From the NCBI GenBank assembly GCA_026413805.1, contig JAOAKE010000015.1, positions 1 to 16,215 of the forward strand: a DNA stretch of 16,215 nucleotides, given 5' to 3'. This document shows, piece after piece, positions 1 to 6,562 of the stretch; positions within the stretch are counted from its first letter, which is position 1, and each line of letters begins with the position of its first letter. Both the position numbers and the translations under genes were made by a program. The stretch is from Microcaldota archaeon. Its GTDB lineage: Archaea; Micrarchaeota; Micrarchaeia; Anstonellales; Anstonellaceae. The notes below the pieces were generated by a model. It worked only from the letters and a program-made list of their open reading frames with translations. It searched no databases and had not been told where the DNA came from.

Positions 1-2
1 TT

Positions 3-281
3 TCTTACGCGCTCACGCACGGAAATATCTGGCTAGCAGTCCTTTCTATCCTGAAAAAAAAGAAGGCATATGCATATGCCCTGCCAGGCGAAATAGAGCG
101 CAGGTTTGGGTTTGCCCCATCTAAATTGATGACATATTTTGTCCTGTATAAGCTGGAAAGCGAGGGGCTGGTCTTCTCTTCTTTTGAAGGCAGGCGCAAA
201 TACTACCAAATTACCCAAAAGGGAAAGCAGGCGCTCCTTGAAGCAAAGAGCCTGCTGGCAAGCCTTTCAAGAAAATTGTAG
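3..281 (+). CDS. PadR-like winged-helix transcriptional regulator (3' part)
   Basis: The reading frame is open from base 3 to the TAG at 279-281 and has no start inside the window, so the 5' end is missing. About 92 residues are visible. They read as a helix-turn-helix domain: an N-terminal helix (GNIWLAVLSILKK), a segment resembling the PadR 'YAYALPGEIERRFG' region, a recognition-helix-like stretch (SKLMTYFVLYKLESEGLV), and a basic wing (EGRRKYYQITQKGKQALLEA) that is typical of PadR/MarR-type regulators. PadR proteins are small dimeric DNA-binding repressors; the target and ligand here are unknown. The AK6 gene begins 8 nt downstream on the same strand, so the two are probably co-transcribed. 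The family call rests on pattern only. Confidence 0.72.
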   Translation, partial: SYALTHGNIWLAVLSILKKKKAYAYALPGEIERRFGFAPSKLMTYFVLYKLESEGLVFSSFEGRRKYYQITQKGKQALLEAKSLLASLSRKL

Positions 282-285
282 GTGA
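281..285 (+). promoter_or_regulatory. Shine-Dalgarno of the AK6 gene
   Basis: GGTGA begins on the last base of the upstream stop codon and sits 4 nt before the ATG at 290. The same motif precedes L21e, rpo4 and DUF655 in this window and matches the usual archaeal anti-SD. Confidence 0.6.
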
Positions 286-289
286 AGGC

Positions 290-874
290 ATGGCGAAGCG
301 CTCGCTTTTAATCACCGGCGTTCCTGGGAGCGGAAAAAGCACGGTTGCCTGCGCACTTGCCAAGAAAACAGGGGCGGCATTGATTGGCATAAACGAAGTG
401 GCAGCCTCTTTTGGGCTTTACAGCGGCCAAGACAGCGACGGCTCAAGGATAGTCAAGCTGGGCGAACTGGAAAGGAAGCTGCGCTCCTTGCTAAGAAAAG
501 AGAGGGGCAGTGCAATTTTAGAAGGCCACCTTGGCTGCGAGATTAGGCTGCCTGTTCAAAAGGTGGTGGTGCTTCGCTGCGAGCCCAAAATCCTAAGGCA
601 GAGGCTGGCGGAAAGGGATTACCCGCAAGAAAAAATTTCACAAAATGCGCTGTCAGAGGCTCTGGACTACTGCACTGTGCTTTCTGAAAAAAATTATGGA
701 AAGAGGAAGGTCTGGGAGATTGACACCACTGGCAAGGGCGTGGCAGAGGTGGTGGCTGAGGCTGAAAGGATATTCCTTGGAAAGGCGCGCAAAAAAAAGC
801 CGGTTTCATTTCCTGATGCCCTTATGCGCGAGGCGCTGACAGGGGAAAAAATAAGGAAGATAAAAATTGCTTAA
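290..874 (+). CDS. AK6/Fap7-family adenylate kinase
   Basis: A 194-residue P-loop kinase. The Walker A motif GVPGSGKS lies at residues 10-17. A short NMP-binding region ends in ILEGHLG. The stretch RCEPKILRQRLAERDYPQEK matches the arginine-rich LID-like helix characteristic of the AK6/Fap7 (hCINAP) group rather than bacterial Adk. Family members convert ATP plus AMP to 2 ADP and, in archaea and eukaryotes, act in small-subunit maturation by binding uS11; that role is family knowledge and is not visible here. The C-terminal tail is basic. The ATG follows a GGTGA Shine-Dalgarno at 281-285 with a 4-nt spacer, which fixes the start. The last 4 nt overlap convergently with the small gene on the other strand. 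Confidence 0.9.
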   Translation: MAKRSLLITGVPGSGKSTVACALAKKTGAALIGINEVAASFGLYSGQDSDGSRIVKLGELERKLRSLLRKERGSAILEGHLGCEIRLPVQKVVVLRCEPKILRQRLAERDYPQEKISQNALSEALDYCTVLSEKNYGKRKVWEIDTTGKGVAEVVAEAERIFLGKARKKKPVSFPDALMREALTGEKIRKIKIA

Positions 875-1134
875 AGGCCTGCAAAATCGCTTTCTTTTTT
901 TCCGCGCGGGAAAACCTTGCCCACTGGCGATTCCACAGGAAGCTGGTATTCCTCTGCAATCCTTACAATTTCTGCCATGTCAAGATGGCGGTCAAGGACG
1001 AGGAAAGGGACCTTGCCAAACGGCCCTTGGCGCCTCACCACCTTTAGCAGAAGAACCTGAAATGCCCCTGCCCTCTTGGCGCGCACCGAGACTTCGCCCT
1101 TCAAAATGGCCTCCTTTTGCCTTTCATTTTCCAC
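871..1134 (-). CDS. Small conserved-looking protein of unknown function
   Basis: This ORF of 87 codons starts at a GTG 4 nt after the stop of the small gene upstream. A second candidate start, TTG at 1104 (77 residues), has a strong AGGAGG motif about 6 nt before it and may be the real one. The product is soluble and basic, with a predicted beta-rich core (FQVLLLKVV, KVPFLVLDR), a helix (DMAEIVRIAEEYQLPV) and a charged tail (FPRGKKESDF). No family is recognised. The mix of charged and hydrophobic residues and the tight spacing argue for a real gene; its 3' end overlaps the AK6 gene by 4 nt, convergently. It is probably co-transcribed with the 1139-1318 gene. Confidence 0.6.
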   Translation of the reverse strand: MENERQKEAILKGEVSVRAKRAGAFQVLLLKVVRRQGPFGKVPFLVLDRHLDMAEIVRIAEEYQLPVESPVGKVFPRGKKESDFAGL

Positions 1135-1138
1135 TTAT

Positions 1139-1318
1139 TCACCAGACATAGACGACAAAGAGGGTTTGCCCGCCTTTGTCCACCTCGCTTTCTATCTTGG
1201 CATCATAGCCATTTTTCTGGTACATCTTCATCACTTCAACCGCTGAGTTGCGATAAGGAGTGATATAGACTATCCGCTTTCCATGTTGCGAGCTTCTTCT
1301 CCTGCGGTGCAATGCCAC
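1139..1318 (-). CDS. Small basic protein of unknown function (about 59 aa)
   Basis: The protein-like part is the C-terminal 45 residues (RIVYITPYRNSAVEVMKMY through the stop), with an apparent beta-alpha-beta-beta pattern; the N terminus is an arginine-rich patch. The open frame continues upstream across the tRNA-Gln gene, so the longest possible start is not credible. GTG at 1318 is chosen because a TATA-like TTTTAA (complement of 1341-1346) is centred about 26 nt upstream, which predicts a leaderless transcript starting on this codon. A TTG two codons further in is an alternative. No family is recognised. It lies between tRNA-Gln and the 871-1134 gene. Confidence 0.55.
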   Translation of the reverse strand: MALHRRRRSSQHGKRIVYITPYRNSAVEVMKMYQKNGYDAKIESEVDKGGQTLFVVYVW

Positions 1319-1376
1319 AAAACACTTTCTTTGCTTGAACTTAAAATCATTTGCAAAAGAAGTAGCCCCAACCGGA

Positions 1377-1407
1377 TTTTCAAAACTCCACTTTTGGCAG
1401 AGTTTCT
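1377..1407 (-). other. Noncanonical T-loop intron of tRNA-Gln (59/60)
   Basis: A 31-nt insertion within the T-loop. Exon UUCG pairs with intron UGAA as a central 4-bp helix, the 3' bulge is AAU, and the intron core forms the hairpin AAACTC/GAGTTT. Cutting after the second base of each bulge restores TTCGAAT followed by CCGGT. The 5' bulge is 3-4 nt depending on how one G is paired. Confidence 0.85.
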
Positions 1408-1428
1408 TTCGAACCGATGTCCCGAGGT

Positions 1429-1461
1429 TTCCCTTCCAGCCAAAACAAAGCCAAGGCGGAG
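1429..1461 (-). other. Canonical anticodon-loop intron of tRNA-Gln (37/38)
   Basis: A 33-nt intron. The bulge-helix-bulge is as expected: a central 4-bp helix CUCU/AGGG, a 5' bulge GGC cut after GG, a 3' bulge AAA cut after AA, and an inner stem UCCGCC pairing with GGC(U)GGA. Removing it leaves a 7-nt anticodon loop. Confidence 0.85.
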
Positions 1462-1523
1462 CCAGAGCCTCGTGTCCTTGACCACTAGACGATGGGGCTA
1501 CAAAAAAATACTGCACGTATATG

Positions 1524-1530
1524 TTTAAAA
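1524..1530 (-). promoter_or_regulatory. TATA box of tRNA-Gln overlapping the nadC stop codon
   Basis: The minus strand reads TTTTAAA, made of the last Phe codon and the TAA of nadC plus one base. Its centre is about 27 nt before the first tRNA nucleotide at 1499, the spacing expected for an archaeal TATA box. Confidence 0.6.
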
Positions 1531-2400
1531 GGGCTCAATCTCAAGCGAGAGGTCGGCAGGGCAGATGGACATGGTAAGTTCGCTTGTAGAGACAAGGTCA
1601 GCGCCAGCCTTCAGGTAGCTGCCTGCATTTTTCAGGGTAATTCCCCCTGATGCCTCAACTATAATCCCCCTCCTTGCTTTTTTCACTGCATTTGCAATCT
1701 TGCGCACGCTTGAGGGGGGGAGATTGTCCACCAATATTGCGCCTGCCCCCGCCCCTGCAGCAGCCACGGCCTCGCGCACCGAGGAGACCTCTACCTCAAC
1801 AAAGTGCCTGCCTTCAAACCCTTGCAAGGCAATTTTGACTGCCTCTTCTTTTTTCACTTTCTTTTCTTTCATTATTGCTGCAAGGTGGTTGTCTTTTACC
1901 AAAATCCCGTCTGCAAGGCTAAGCCTATGGGTAAGGCAGCCTCCGACTTTGACTGCCCTTTTTTGCGAATTGGAAAGGAGGGGCAGGGCTTTGCGGGTTG
2001 CAGCCACCCTCCACCTGCCATATTTCCTGGACGCTTCTGCGCACTTTGTGGCGATTCCTGATAGCAAGGAAAGATAATTCAAGGCAGTTCGCTCGCAGGC
2101 AAGGATGCTTCGGCAATTCCCCTCAAGCAGGCAGACTGCCTTCCCTTTTTTTACTTGCTGCCCTTCGCGAAAAAGCCAGCGCGCCTGCACCAGCCTGCTT
2201 TTGAAAATTGCATCTGCCTCAACCACCCCGCAGAGCACAAAGCTGGACTTTGCCACTATTTTTGCCTTGCAGCGAAGGTGCGCAGGTATGGTGCGCTGGC
2301 TTGTAATGTCATATGAAGAGTCCTCCCACAGGGCTTGCAGGGCTGCTTTTTGGCACCTTGCCCTGTCAGGCTGCCTCAAAAATTTCTTTTCCCATCCCAC
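1525..2400 (-). CDS. nadC: Nicotinate-nucleotide pyrophosphorylase (carboxylating)
   Basis: A 291-residue quinolinate phosphoribosyltransferase, the usual length for NadC. The enzyme joins quinolinate and PRPP to give nicotinate mononucleotide, CO2 and pyrophosphate in de novo NAD synthesis. Recognisable segments in order: EDSSYDITSQ (26-35), ERTALNYLSLLSGIAT (103-118), ATRKALP (134-140), KVGGCLTHR (151-159), LVKDNH (167-172), VEVE (201-204), VDN (224-226) and EASGGI (249-254). The TRKT-PG motif is altered to TRKALPLL and GGG to GGC, so substrate-pocket details differ from typical family members; ModD, a paralogous family, is the main alternative. GTG at 2400 is the start: a TATA box is centred 27 nt upstream, which implies a leaderless transcript. 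No nadA or nadB lies nearby. Confidence 0.9.
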   Translation of the reverse strand: MGWEKKFLRQPDRARCQKAALQALWEDSSYDITSQRTIPAHLRCKAKIVAKSSFVLCGVVEADAIFKSRLVQARWLFREGQQVKKGKAVCLLEGNCRSILACERTALNYLSLLSGIATKCAEASRKYGRWRVAATRKALPLLSNSQKRAVKVGGCLTHRLSLADGILVKDNHLAAIMKEKKVKKEEAVKIALQGFEGRHFVEVEVSSVREAVAAAGAGAGAILVDNLPPSSVRKIANAVKKARRGIIVEASGGITLKNAGSYLKAGADLVSTSELTMSICPADLSLEIEPF

Positions 2401-2423
2401 AATTTGATTTTGCCACGGACCTC

Positions 2424-2431
2424 TTATATAA
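2424..2431. promoter_or_regulatory. Palindromic TATA box shared by nadC and the antiporter gene
   Basis: TTATATAA is its own reverse complement. Its centre lies 27-28 nt from the nadC start at 2400 (minus) and 24-25 nt from the antiporter ATG at 2452 (plus), so both mRNAs are predicted to begin at or next to their start codons. Confidence 0.7.
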
Positions 2432-2451
2432 CTTTATTTCAAAAAAGCAAT

Positions 2452-3621
2452 ATGGCAGGGCAGGAGGCAGAAATCGGAGCGCTTGGGATAACCATCTTGG
2501 CAGGGGTGATTGGCAGGCTTTTTTTGAAAAAAACAGGGATATCTGACGTTTTTCTCCTTCTCCTGCTTGGGATATTAGGCGGAATGTTCCTTCAGCAAGC
2601 AAGTGTAGACAAACTGGGGGAACTGATGCTGCCGCTTGGGGCAGTGGCCCTGCTTTTCATAATGATGGATGAGGGATTCAGGCTCTATTTTCCAGAAGTA
2701 GGAAGGAACCTTCCCAAGGCGCTGCTTTTTACCTCTATTTCATTTTCTGTCGCTTTTTTCTCTGCAGCAGCAGTGTGCATTTGGCTGGGAGGGATGGAGC
2801 TCATTCCAGCCCTGATAGTCGCTGCTGTTTTTGCCTCGGTTGCGCCAGAGCTTGTGGCAGGCTTTTTCTCAGCCCTTGGGGCAAGCGAAAGCGCAAAGGC
2901 AATTGCTGAGATGGAAGTGGGCATAAGCGACGCGCTCTCGGTTGCCCTTACCCTGCTGCTTGTCAAGGCAGCGGTAAAGGGAGGCATAACCTTGCAGCCT
3001 GAAAGCTTCCTTGCTGACATTGCGTTTGCCTTCCTTCTCTCTTGCGCATGCGCCTCGCTGCTTGCTGCACTTTGGAAGGCATTCGTGTCCAAGCTCGCTC
3101 CTGAAAACGAGCATCTTGTCGCCATCTCGCTTGCTGCCCTTCTTTATGCAGGCGCAGGCATGATTGGGGCAAATGGGGTGGTGGCAGTGTTTGTCTTCAG
3201 CTTCTTTGTTGGCAACTCATCGCACGAGGCAAGCGAGGGCGTGCGCAAATTCCACGGGGAGATTGCCTTTTTCCTTCGCACCTTGTTTTTCATCTACCTC
3301 GGCGTGCTTCTCTTCCACTCGCCCAAGCCTGCTGAAGTTGCCCTCTTTGCCCTCGCCCTCTCCCTTGTTTTGGCAATTGGAAGGCAGGCAGCAGGCAAGA
3401 TAATTGGCTTTCTTGACCGCTCAGCAAGGAAGGGCAGGCTGCTTGAAACGATGTCAGCGCGAGGGCTTTCTTCTGCTGTCTTGGCAGTGATTGCTGCCGG
3501 AGAGCTTTCGCACGCAGGCATAAGCATGCCCATTGACCTCCCCCTGCTTGCCCTGTTTGTAATTTTCTTCACCAACATGATAACTGCCGCCATGGTGGCA
3601 AAAAAAAGAAAGTTAGATTAG
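2452..3621 (+). CDS. CPA-family (NhaP/Kef-like) cation:proton antiporter
   Basis: A 389-residue polytopic membrane protein with about 11-13 hydrophobic segments, exchanging Na+ or K+ for H+ by family analogy. The transport-site region EMEVGISDALSVALTLLL aligns with the CPA1 'ESLFND' motif, but Ser replaces the usual Asn of the ND pair. ARGLSSAVLAVIAA matches the conserved Arg-Gly segment of a late helix. The protein lacks a cytosolic TrkA/RCK tail and ends in a short basic KKRKLD. The open frame extends to 2335, but ATG 2452 is preferred because the palindromic TATA box is about 25 nt upstream and translation from 2335 would run through the promoter. It is the first gene of a plus-strand run. 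Confidence 0.85.
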   Translation: MAGQEAEIGALGITILAGVIGRLFLKKTGISDVFLLLLLGILGGMFLQQASVDKLGELMLPLGAVALLFIMMDEGFRLYFPEVGRNLPKALLFTSISFSVAFFSAAAVCIWLGGMELIPALIVAAVFASVAPELVAGFFSALGASESAKAIAEMEVGISDALSVALTLLLVKAAVKGGITLQPESFLADIAFAFLLSCACASLLAALWKAFVSKLAPENEHLVAISLAALLYAGAGMIGANGVVAVFVFSFFVGNSSHEASEGVRKFHGEIAFFLRTLFFIYLGVLLFHSPKPAEVALFALALSLVLAIGRQAAGKIIGFLDRSARKGRLLETMSARGLSSAVLAVIAAGELSHAGISMPIDLPLLALFVIFFTNMITAAMVAKKRKLD

Positions 3622-3633
3622 CAAGATGGTCTG

Positions 3634-4917
3634 ATGCGCCTTGCAGCTGCCATTATGCTGCTTGTTGCCTTTCTCCAGCCCGCAAGCGCAAGCCCAAAGG
3701 TGTGGGAAGCCGCAGGGCACAACATAGAGATTGCTGGGCTTCTCCTTGGAAAAAACGCTTGTGGTTTTGAGGAGAGGCAGCCCACAGAAGGGGACATGTT
3801 TTCCCATGCAGGCATAAAGATAGTTTCCCTCATCCCGCAAGTGGACAACATAACCTCTGACCTTGCCGCCCCCTCGCTTCTTTGGAGCTGGTCTGCAGAT
3901 GCCCCCCGGCAAATGACCTTCCCGCTGACAGGCACGACGAACTGCCCCGGCGGAGAGGTGCAGCTTACGCGCATAGGCAAGGTTTCGCTTGAAGGCGCAC
4001 GCGCTTTTTACAGATATGGCAATTCTTCCAAGGAGGCTGCCTTGTTTGAGGACGGCCCAAACCCACTTGCGCTTAACTTGACAGGAATTGGGCAGCAGGC
4101 CGACCCACTGCAGCTTCGTGTCCCTTTGAACATTTCCCTTTCAGCAAACGCCACAGCCAATTACTCTTTTTACAGGAAGGAGTATTACTACAAGTGCGAA
4201 CGTCGCCAAAACTTTACAGTTTGCTATTGCGAGACGAGAATAACAACGGGAAAGAAAAAATATTCCAAGGGCCTGCACGATGAAAGGACCTTCCTTGTAG
4301 AGGTCGGCCCTGTATCTGAGATGTGGCTCAACCCCCCGCTTGCAAGCAGGCTGGCTGGAGAGCAAAAAGCAAGGCTTCTTCTTTTTGCCCGCCGCATGCC
4401 TGCAAAATTGGCAGCATCGGTAGGCGGGAGTGAAATTGCCTCAGCCGAGCCTTATTCCTTTGAGGCAAAAAACGGAAGCTGCGGGGAAAAAATAGTCAAA
4501 AGCGCCTGGTCGCCAAGCGGATTTAATTTGGCTGTGGCAGTGGGAAATGAAACTGCCTTCCCCTATCAGCTTGTGCTGAAAAATGCCACCTACCTTCCCT
4601 TTTACCTTGAATTCAATTGGAGCGAATCGCCTGGAAAAAAGGGGCTTGTGCTGGAGTATGAGGACTGGTTTTCCCACAAAGAGAGGTTTGGGCGCAACTT
4701 TTCTGTCAGGGCGCCGCTCCCATTTTCAAAAAATGGCACCTCCTCGCTTGCACTTGAAATAAGGCAGGCAGATGAAGGGCGCTCGCCGGCTGCCTACCCA
4801 ACTGAAAGCCTTGGAGGCTGGCTTGCAAGCTTTGAGCCCATCTCTGCCTTGCTTGCAGCAGCTGTTGCCCTTGGCAGTATAGGTCTTTTAAGAAGGATGC
4901 AGAAAATTGCTGCATGA
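3634..4917 (+). CDS. Secreted, membrane-anchored, sequon-rich surface protein (unknown function)
   Basis: A 427-residue protein with an N-terminal signal peptide (hydrophobic from residue 4, likely cleaved near PASAS). A long extracellular region follows, then a single C-terminal membrane helix (SALLAAAVALGSIGLLRR) with a basic stop-transfer tail, giving type I topology. The ectodomain carries 13 N-x-S/T sequons and about seven cysteines, including a CYC pair, and is predicted to be mostly beta. No family is recognised. The high sequon count suggests a heavily N-glycosylated cell-surface protein, which is inference. The gene starts 12 nt after the antiporter stop, and its last 4 nt overlap the rtcA start (ATGA), so translation is likely coupled. 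Confidence 0.8.
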   Translation: MRLAAAIMLLVAFLQPASASPKVWEAAGHNIEIAGLLLGKNACGFEERQPTEGDMFSHAGIKIVSLIPQVDNITSDLAAPSLLWSWSADAPRQMTFPLTGTTNCPGGEVQLTRIGKVSLEGARAFYRYGNSSKEAALFEDGPNPLALNLTGIGQQADPLQLRVPLNISLSANATANYSFYRKEYYYKCERRQNFTVCYCETRITTGKKKYSKGLHDERTFLVEVGPVSEMWLNPPLASRLAGEQKARLLLFARRMPAKLAASVGGSEIASAEPYSFEAKNGSCGEKIVKSAWSPSGFNLAVAVGNETAFPYQLVLKNATYLPFYLEFNWSESPGKKGLVLEYEDWFSHKERFGRNFSVRAPLPFSKNGTSSLALEIRQADEGRSPAAYPTESLGGWLASFEPISALLAAAVALGSIGLLRRMQKIAA

Positions 4918-5909
4918 GCATGATAAAAATAGACGGCGCAATGGGAGAGGGCGGGGGGCAGGTGCTTCGCACTGCCCTGTCGCTTTCGTGCATACTGCAA
5001 AGGCCTGTGCAAATTTGCAATATCAGGGCTGGAAGGGAAGGCGGCGGACTGAAGGCGCAGCACCTCTCTGTTTGCAGCCTGCTTGCAAGAATCACGCGCG
5101 CAAAGGTAAGCGGGGCGTCATTAGGCTCAAAAGAGATAACCTTTGAGCCGCAGGGAATCCATGGCGGCGAATATTTTCTTGACATCGGGACAGCAGGCTC
5201 GGTCACTCTGCTTATGCAGGCTGCCCTGCCTGTGCTTTTGTTTTCAGGTGAAGAGAGCCTGATTAGGCTGCGGGGAGGCACCCATGTCAAGGCATCCCCA
5301 AACTTTGGCTACTTTTGCAATGTCTTTCTCCCAGCAATAAAAAAGTTCGGGGCGCAGGCAGAGGCCCGCATGCTCAGGGCTGGCTTTTACCCAAAAGGCG
5401 GCGGCGAGGCAGAGCTGAAGGTTCGCCCTTCCAAGCTGGCTGGGGCAGAATTCAGATGGCAAGAAACTAAGAAAGCTGAATACGAAATAATTTCAGCCAT
5501 GCTTCCGAAGCATGTGGCAGAGCGGGAAGAGAAGGTTGTGCGCCATAGCCTCGCAGCATTTTCGCCCGCAGGCGAAAGGAAGGAGGTTGAGGCAGCCTGC
5601 CCAGGAAATTCAATAACCATTTGGAGCGGCTTTATTGGGGCTTCTGCGCTCGGCGAGCAGGGCAAAAAGGCGGAGGAAGTCGCAGCCGAGGCTTGCGGTG
5701 CCTTCCTCCAAGAGGCCTCTTCCAAAACAGCATGCGTTGATTCGCACTTGGCAGACCAGCTTCTTCTTTATGCTGCGCTTGCCGAGGGAAAAAGCTCCTT
5801 TTCCACCTCAAAATTCACAAGCCACCTTAAAACAAATGCCGAGCTGATACGCCTAATCACTGAAAGGAATATTATCCTTTCAGGTGAATTTAGGGTTGAG
5901 GTTGTCTGA
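4914..5909 (+). CDS. rtcA: RNA 3'-terminal phosphate cyclase
   Basis: A 331-residue RtcA-family enzyme that converts an RNA 3'-phosphate to a 2',3'-cyclic phosphate through a covalent AMP-histidine intermediate. Family landmarks: IDGAMGEGGGQVLRTALSLS near the N terminus, GLKAQHL, DIGTAGSVTLLMQAALP, GGTHV, FYPKGGGE, and near the C terminus VDSHLADQLLLYAAL with His278 as the expected adenylated nucleophile. Length is normal. The start at 4914 overlaps the upstream stop as ATGA; a second ATG two codons later is possible. The DUF92 gene follows with no spacer. Neighbours give no RNA-repair partner such as RtcB in this window. Confidence 0.93.
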   Translation: MSMIKIDGAMGEGGGQVLRTALSLSCILQRPVQICNIRAGREGGGLKAQHLSVCSLLARITRAKVSGASLGSKEITFEPQGIHGGEYFLDIGTAGSVTLLMQAALPVLLFSGEESLIRLRGGTHVKASPNFGYFCNVFLPAIKKFGAQAEARMLRAGFYPKGGGEAELKVRPSKLAGAEFRWQETKKAEYEIISAMLPKHVAEREEKVVRHSLAAFSPAGERKEVEAACPGNSITIWSGFIGASALGEQGKKAEEVAAEACGAFLQEASSKTACVDSHLADQLLLYAALAEGKSSFSTSKFTSHLKTNAELIRLITERNIILSGEFRVEVV

Positions 5910-6539
5910 ATGCCGCAGAAGGCGAACATCGCCCTTTTAGACTATGCCGGGATTTTGCTTGCAGTTGCCATGGGAGTGGCAGTTGCCCTATTTAACATAG
6001 GCTTCTTTTGGCTGCTTCTTGTCTTTCTTGTCCTTTCAGTGGCTGTGACAAAATACGGCTATGAAAAAAAGCGGGAGCTCGGGCTTTATGAGCACGAGCG
6101 CTCTTGGGAAAATGTCCTTGCAAATGGCTTTGTACCGACGATGTGCGCAGTTTTTTCCCCCTCAGTTGGCTGGGGCGCATATGTTGGCTCAATTGCAGCA
6201 ATAACTGCCGATAAGTTCGCCTCTGAACTTGGGGTGCTTGGGGGAGAGCCCTATTCTCTTCTCACCTTAAAAAAAGTCAAGGCAGGGCGAAATGGGGCAA
6301 TTACTCCGTTTGGCACCTTAATGTCGCTTGATGGGGCGCTGCTTGTTGGGTTTGCTGCCATGCCCTTGTTTCCAGGGGTTGACTTGTGGAAAGTCATACT
6401 GATTGGCTTGATTGGGTTTGGCGGAAGCATGATAGATTCTGTAGTTGGGGTGCTGGAAGAAAAAGGGATTGGGAACAAGGCAACCACCAACGCCGTTTGC
6501 TCTATTTTTGGGGCGCTGGCAGGCCTTGCCCTGCTTTAG
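5910..6539 (+). CDS. DUF92/TMEM19-family integral membrane protein
   Basis: A 209-residue membrane protein with about six hydrophobic segments. The family signature is clear: VLANGFVPTMCAVF, GSIAAITADKFASELGVLG, TLKKVKAGRNGAITPFGTLMS, GFGGSMIDSVVGVLEEKGIGNKATTNAVCS and the final GALAGLALL. Plant members of this family (VTE6) are phytyl-phosphate kinases, so a polyprenyl- or phytyl-phosphate kinase role in archaeal lipid metabolism is possible but unproven. The ATG directly follows the rtcA stop, so the two genes are almost certainly one operon. Confidence 0.88.
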   Translation: MPQKANIALLDYAGILLAVAMGVAVALFNIGFFWLLLVFLVLSVAVTKYGYEKKRELGLYEHERSWENVLANGFVPTMCAVFSPSVGWGAYVGSIAAITADKFASELGVLGGEPYSLLTLKKVKAGRNGAITPFGTLMSLDGALLVGFAAMPLFPGVDLWKVILIGLIGFGGSMIDSVVGVLEEKGIGNKATTNAVCSIFGALAGLALL

Positions 6540-6562
6540 CCCTGCCTTCAACAAATAAAAGC

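Larger units (their letters stand above)
1363..1499 (-). tRNA. tRNA-Gln(CUG) with two introns (anticodon loop and T-loop)
   Basis: Read on the minus strand, the cloverleaf is complete once two insertions are removed. Acceptor strand AGCCCCA (1493-1499) pairs perfectly with TGGGGCT (1364-1370), and the discriminator is A. The D-stem is GTCT/GGAC and the anticodon stem CGAGG/CCTCG. The loop CTCTGGA gives anticodon CUG, so the tRNA reads CAG (Gln). The T-stem is ATCGG/CCGGT with T-loop TTCGAAT. The A1-U72 pair and A73 agree with archaeal tRNA-Gln. The mature length is 73 nt of a 137-nt gene; CCA is not encoded. The introns are 33 nt at the canonical 37/38 site and 31 nt at 59/60 in the T-loop, each flanked by a plausible bulge-helix-bulge. 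A promoter overlaps the nadC stop codon. Confidence 0.9.

Noticed and set aside
891..901. T-rich tract after the AK6 gene as a terminator
   Set aside because: It is inside the coding sequence of the convergent small gene (Lys-rich codons on that strand). It could still act as a terminator, but the evidence is too weak to list.
1139..1516. A 125-codon minus-strand ORF spanning the tRNA-Gln gene
   Set aside because: Its first two thirds are the tRNA-Gln gene and its introns read as protein. Only the part after 1318 looks protein-like and has its own promoter.
2685..3125. A 146-codon minus-strand ORF inside the antiporter gene
   Set aside because: It mirrors the membrane-protein codons on the other strand, has low-complexity Ala/Ser composition and no promoter.
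4706..5290. A 194-codon minus-strand ORF across the 3' end of the surface-protein gene and the start of rtcA
   Set aside because: Antisense to two supported genes including conserved RtcA motifs; no homology-like features.
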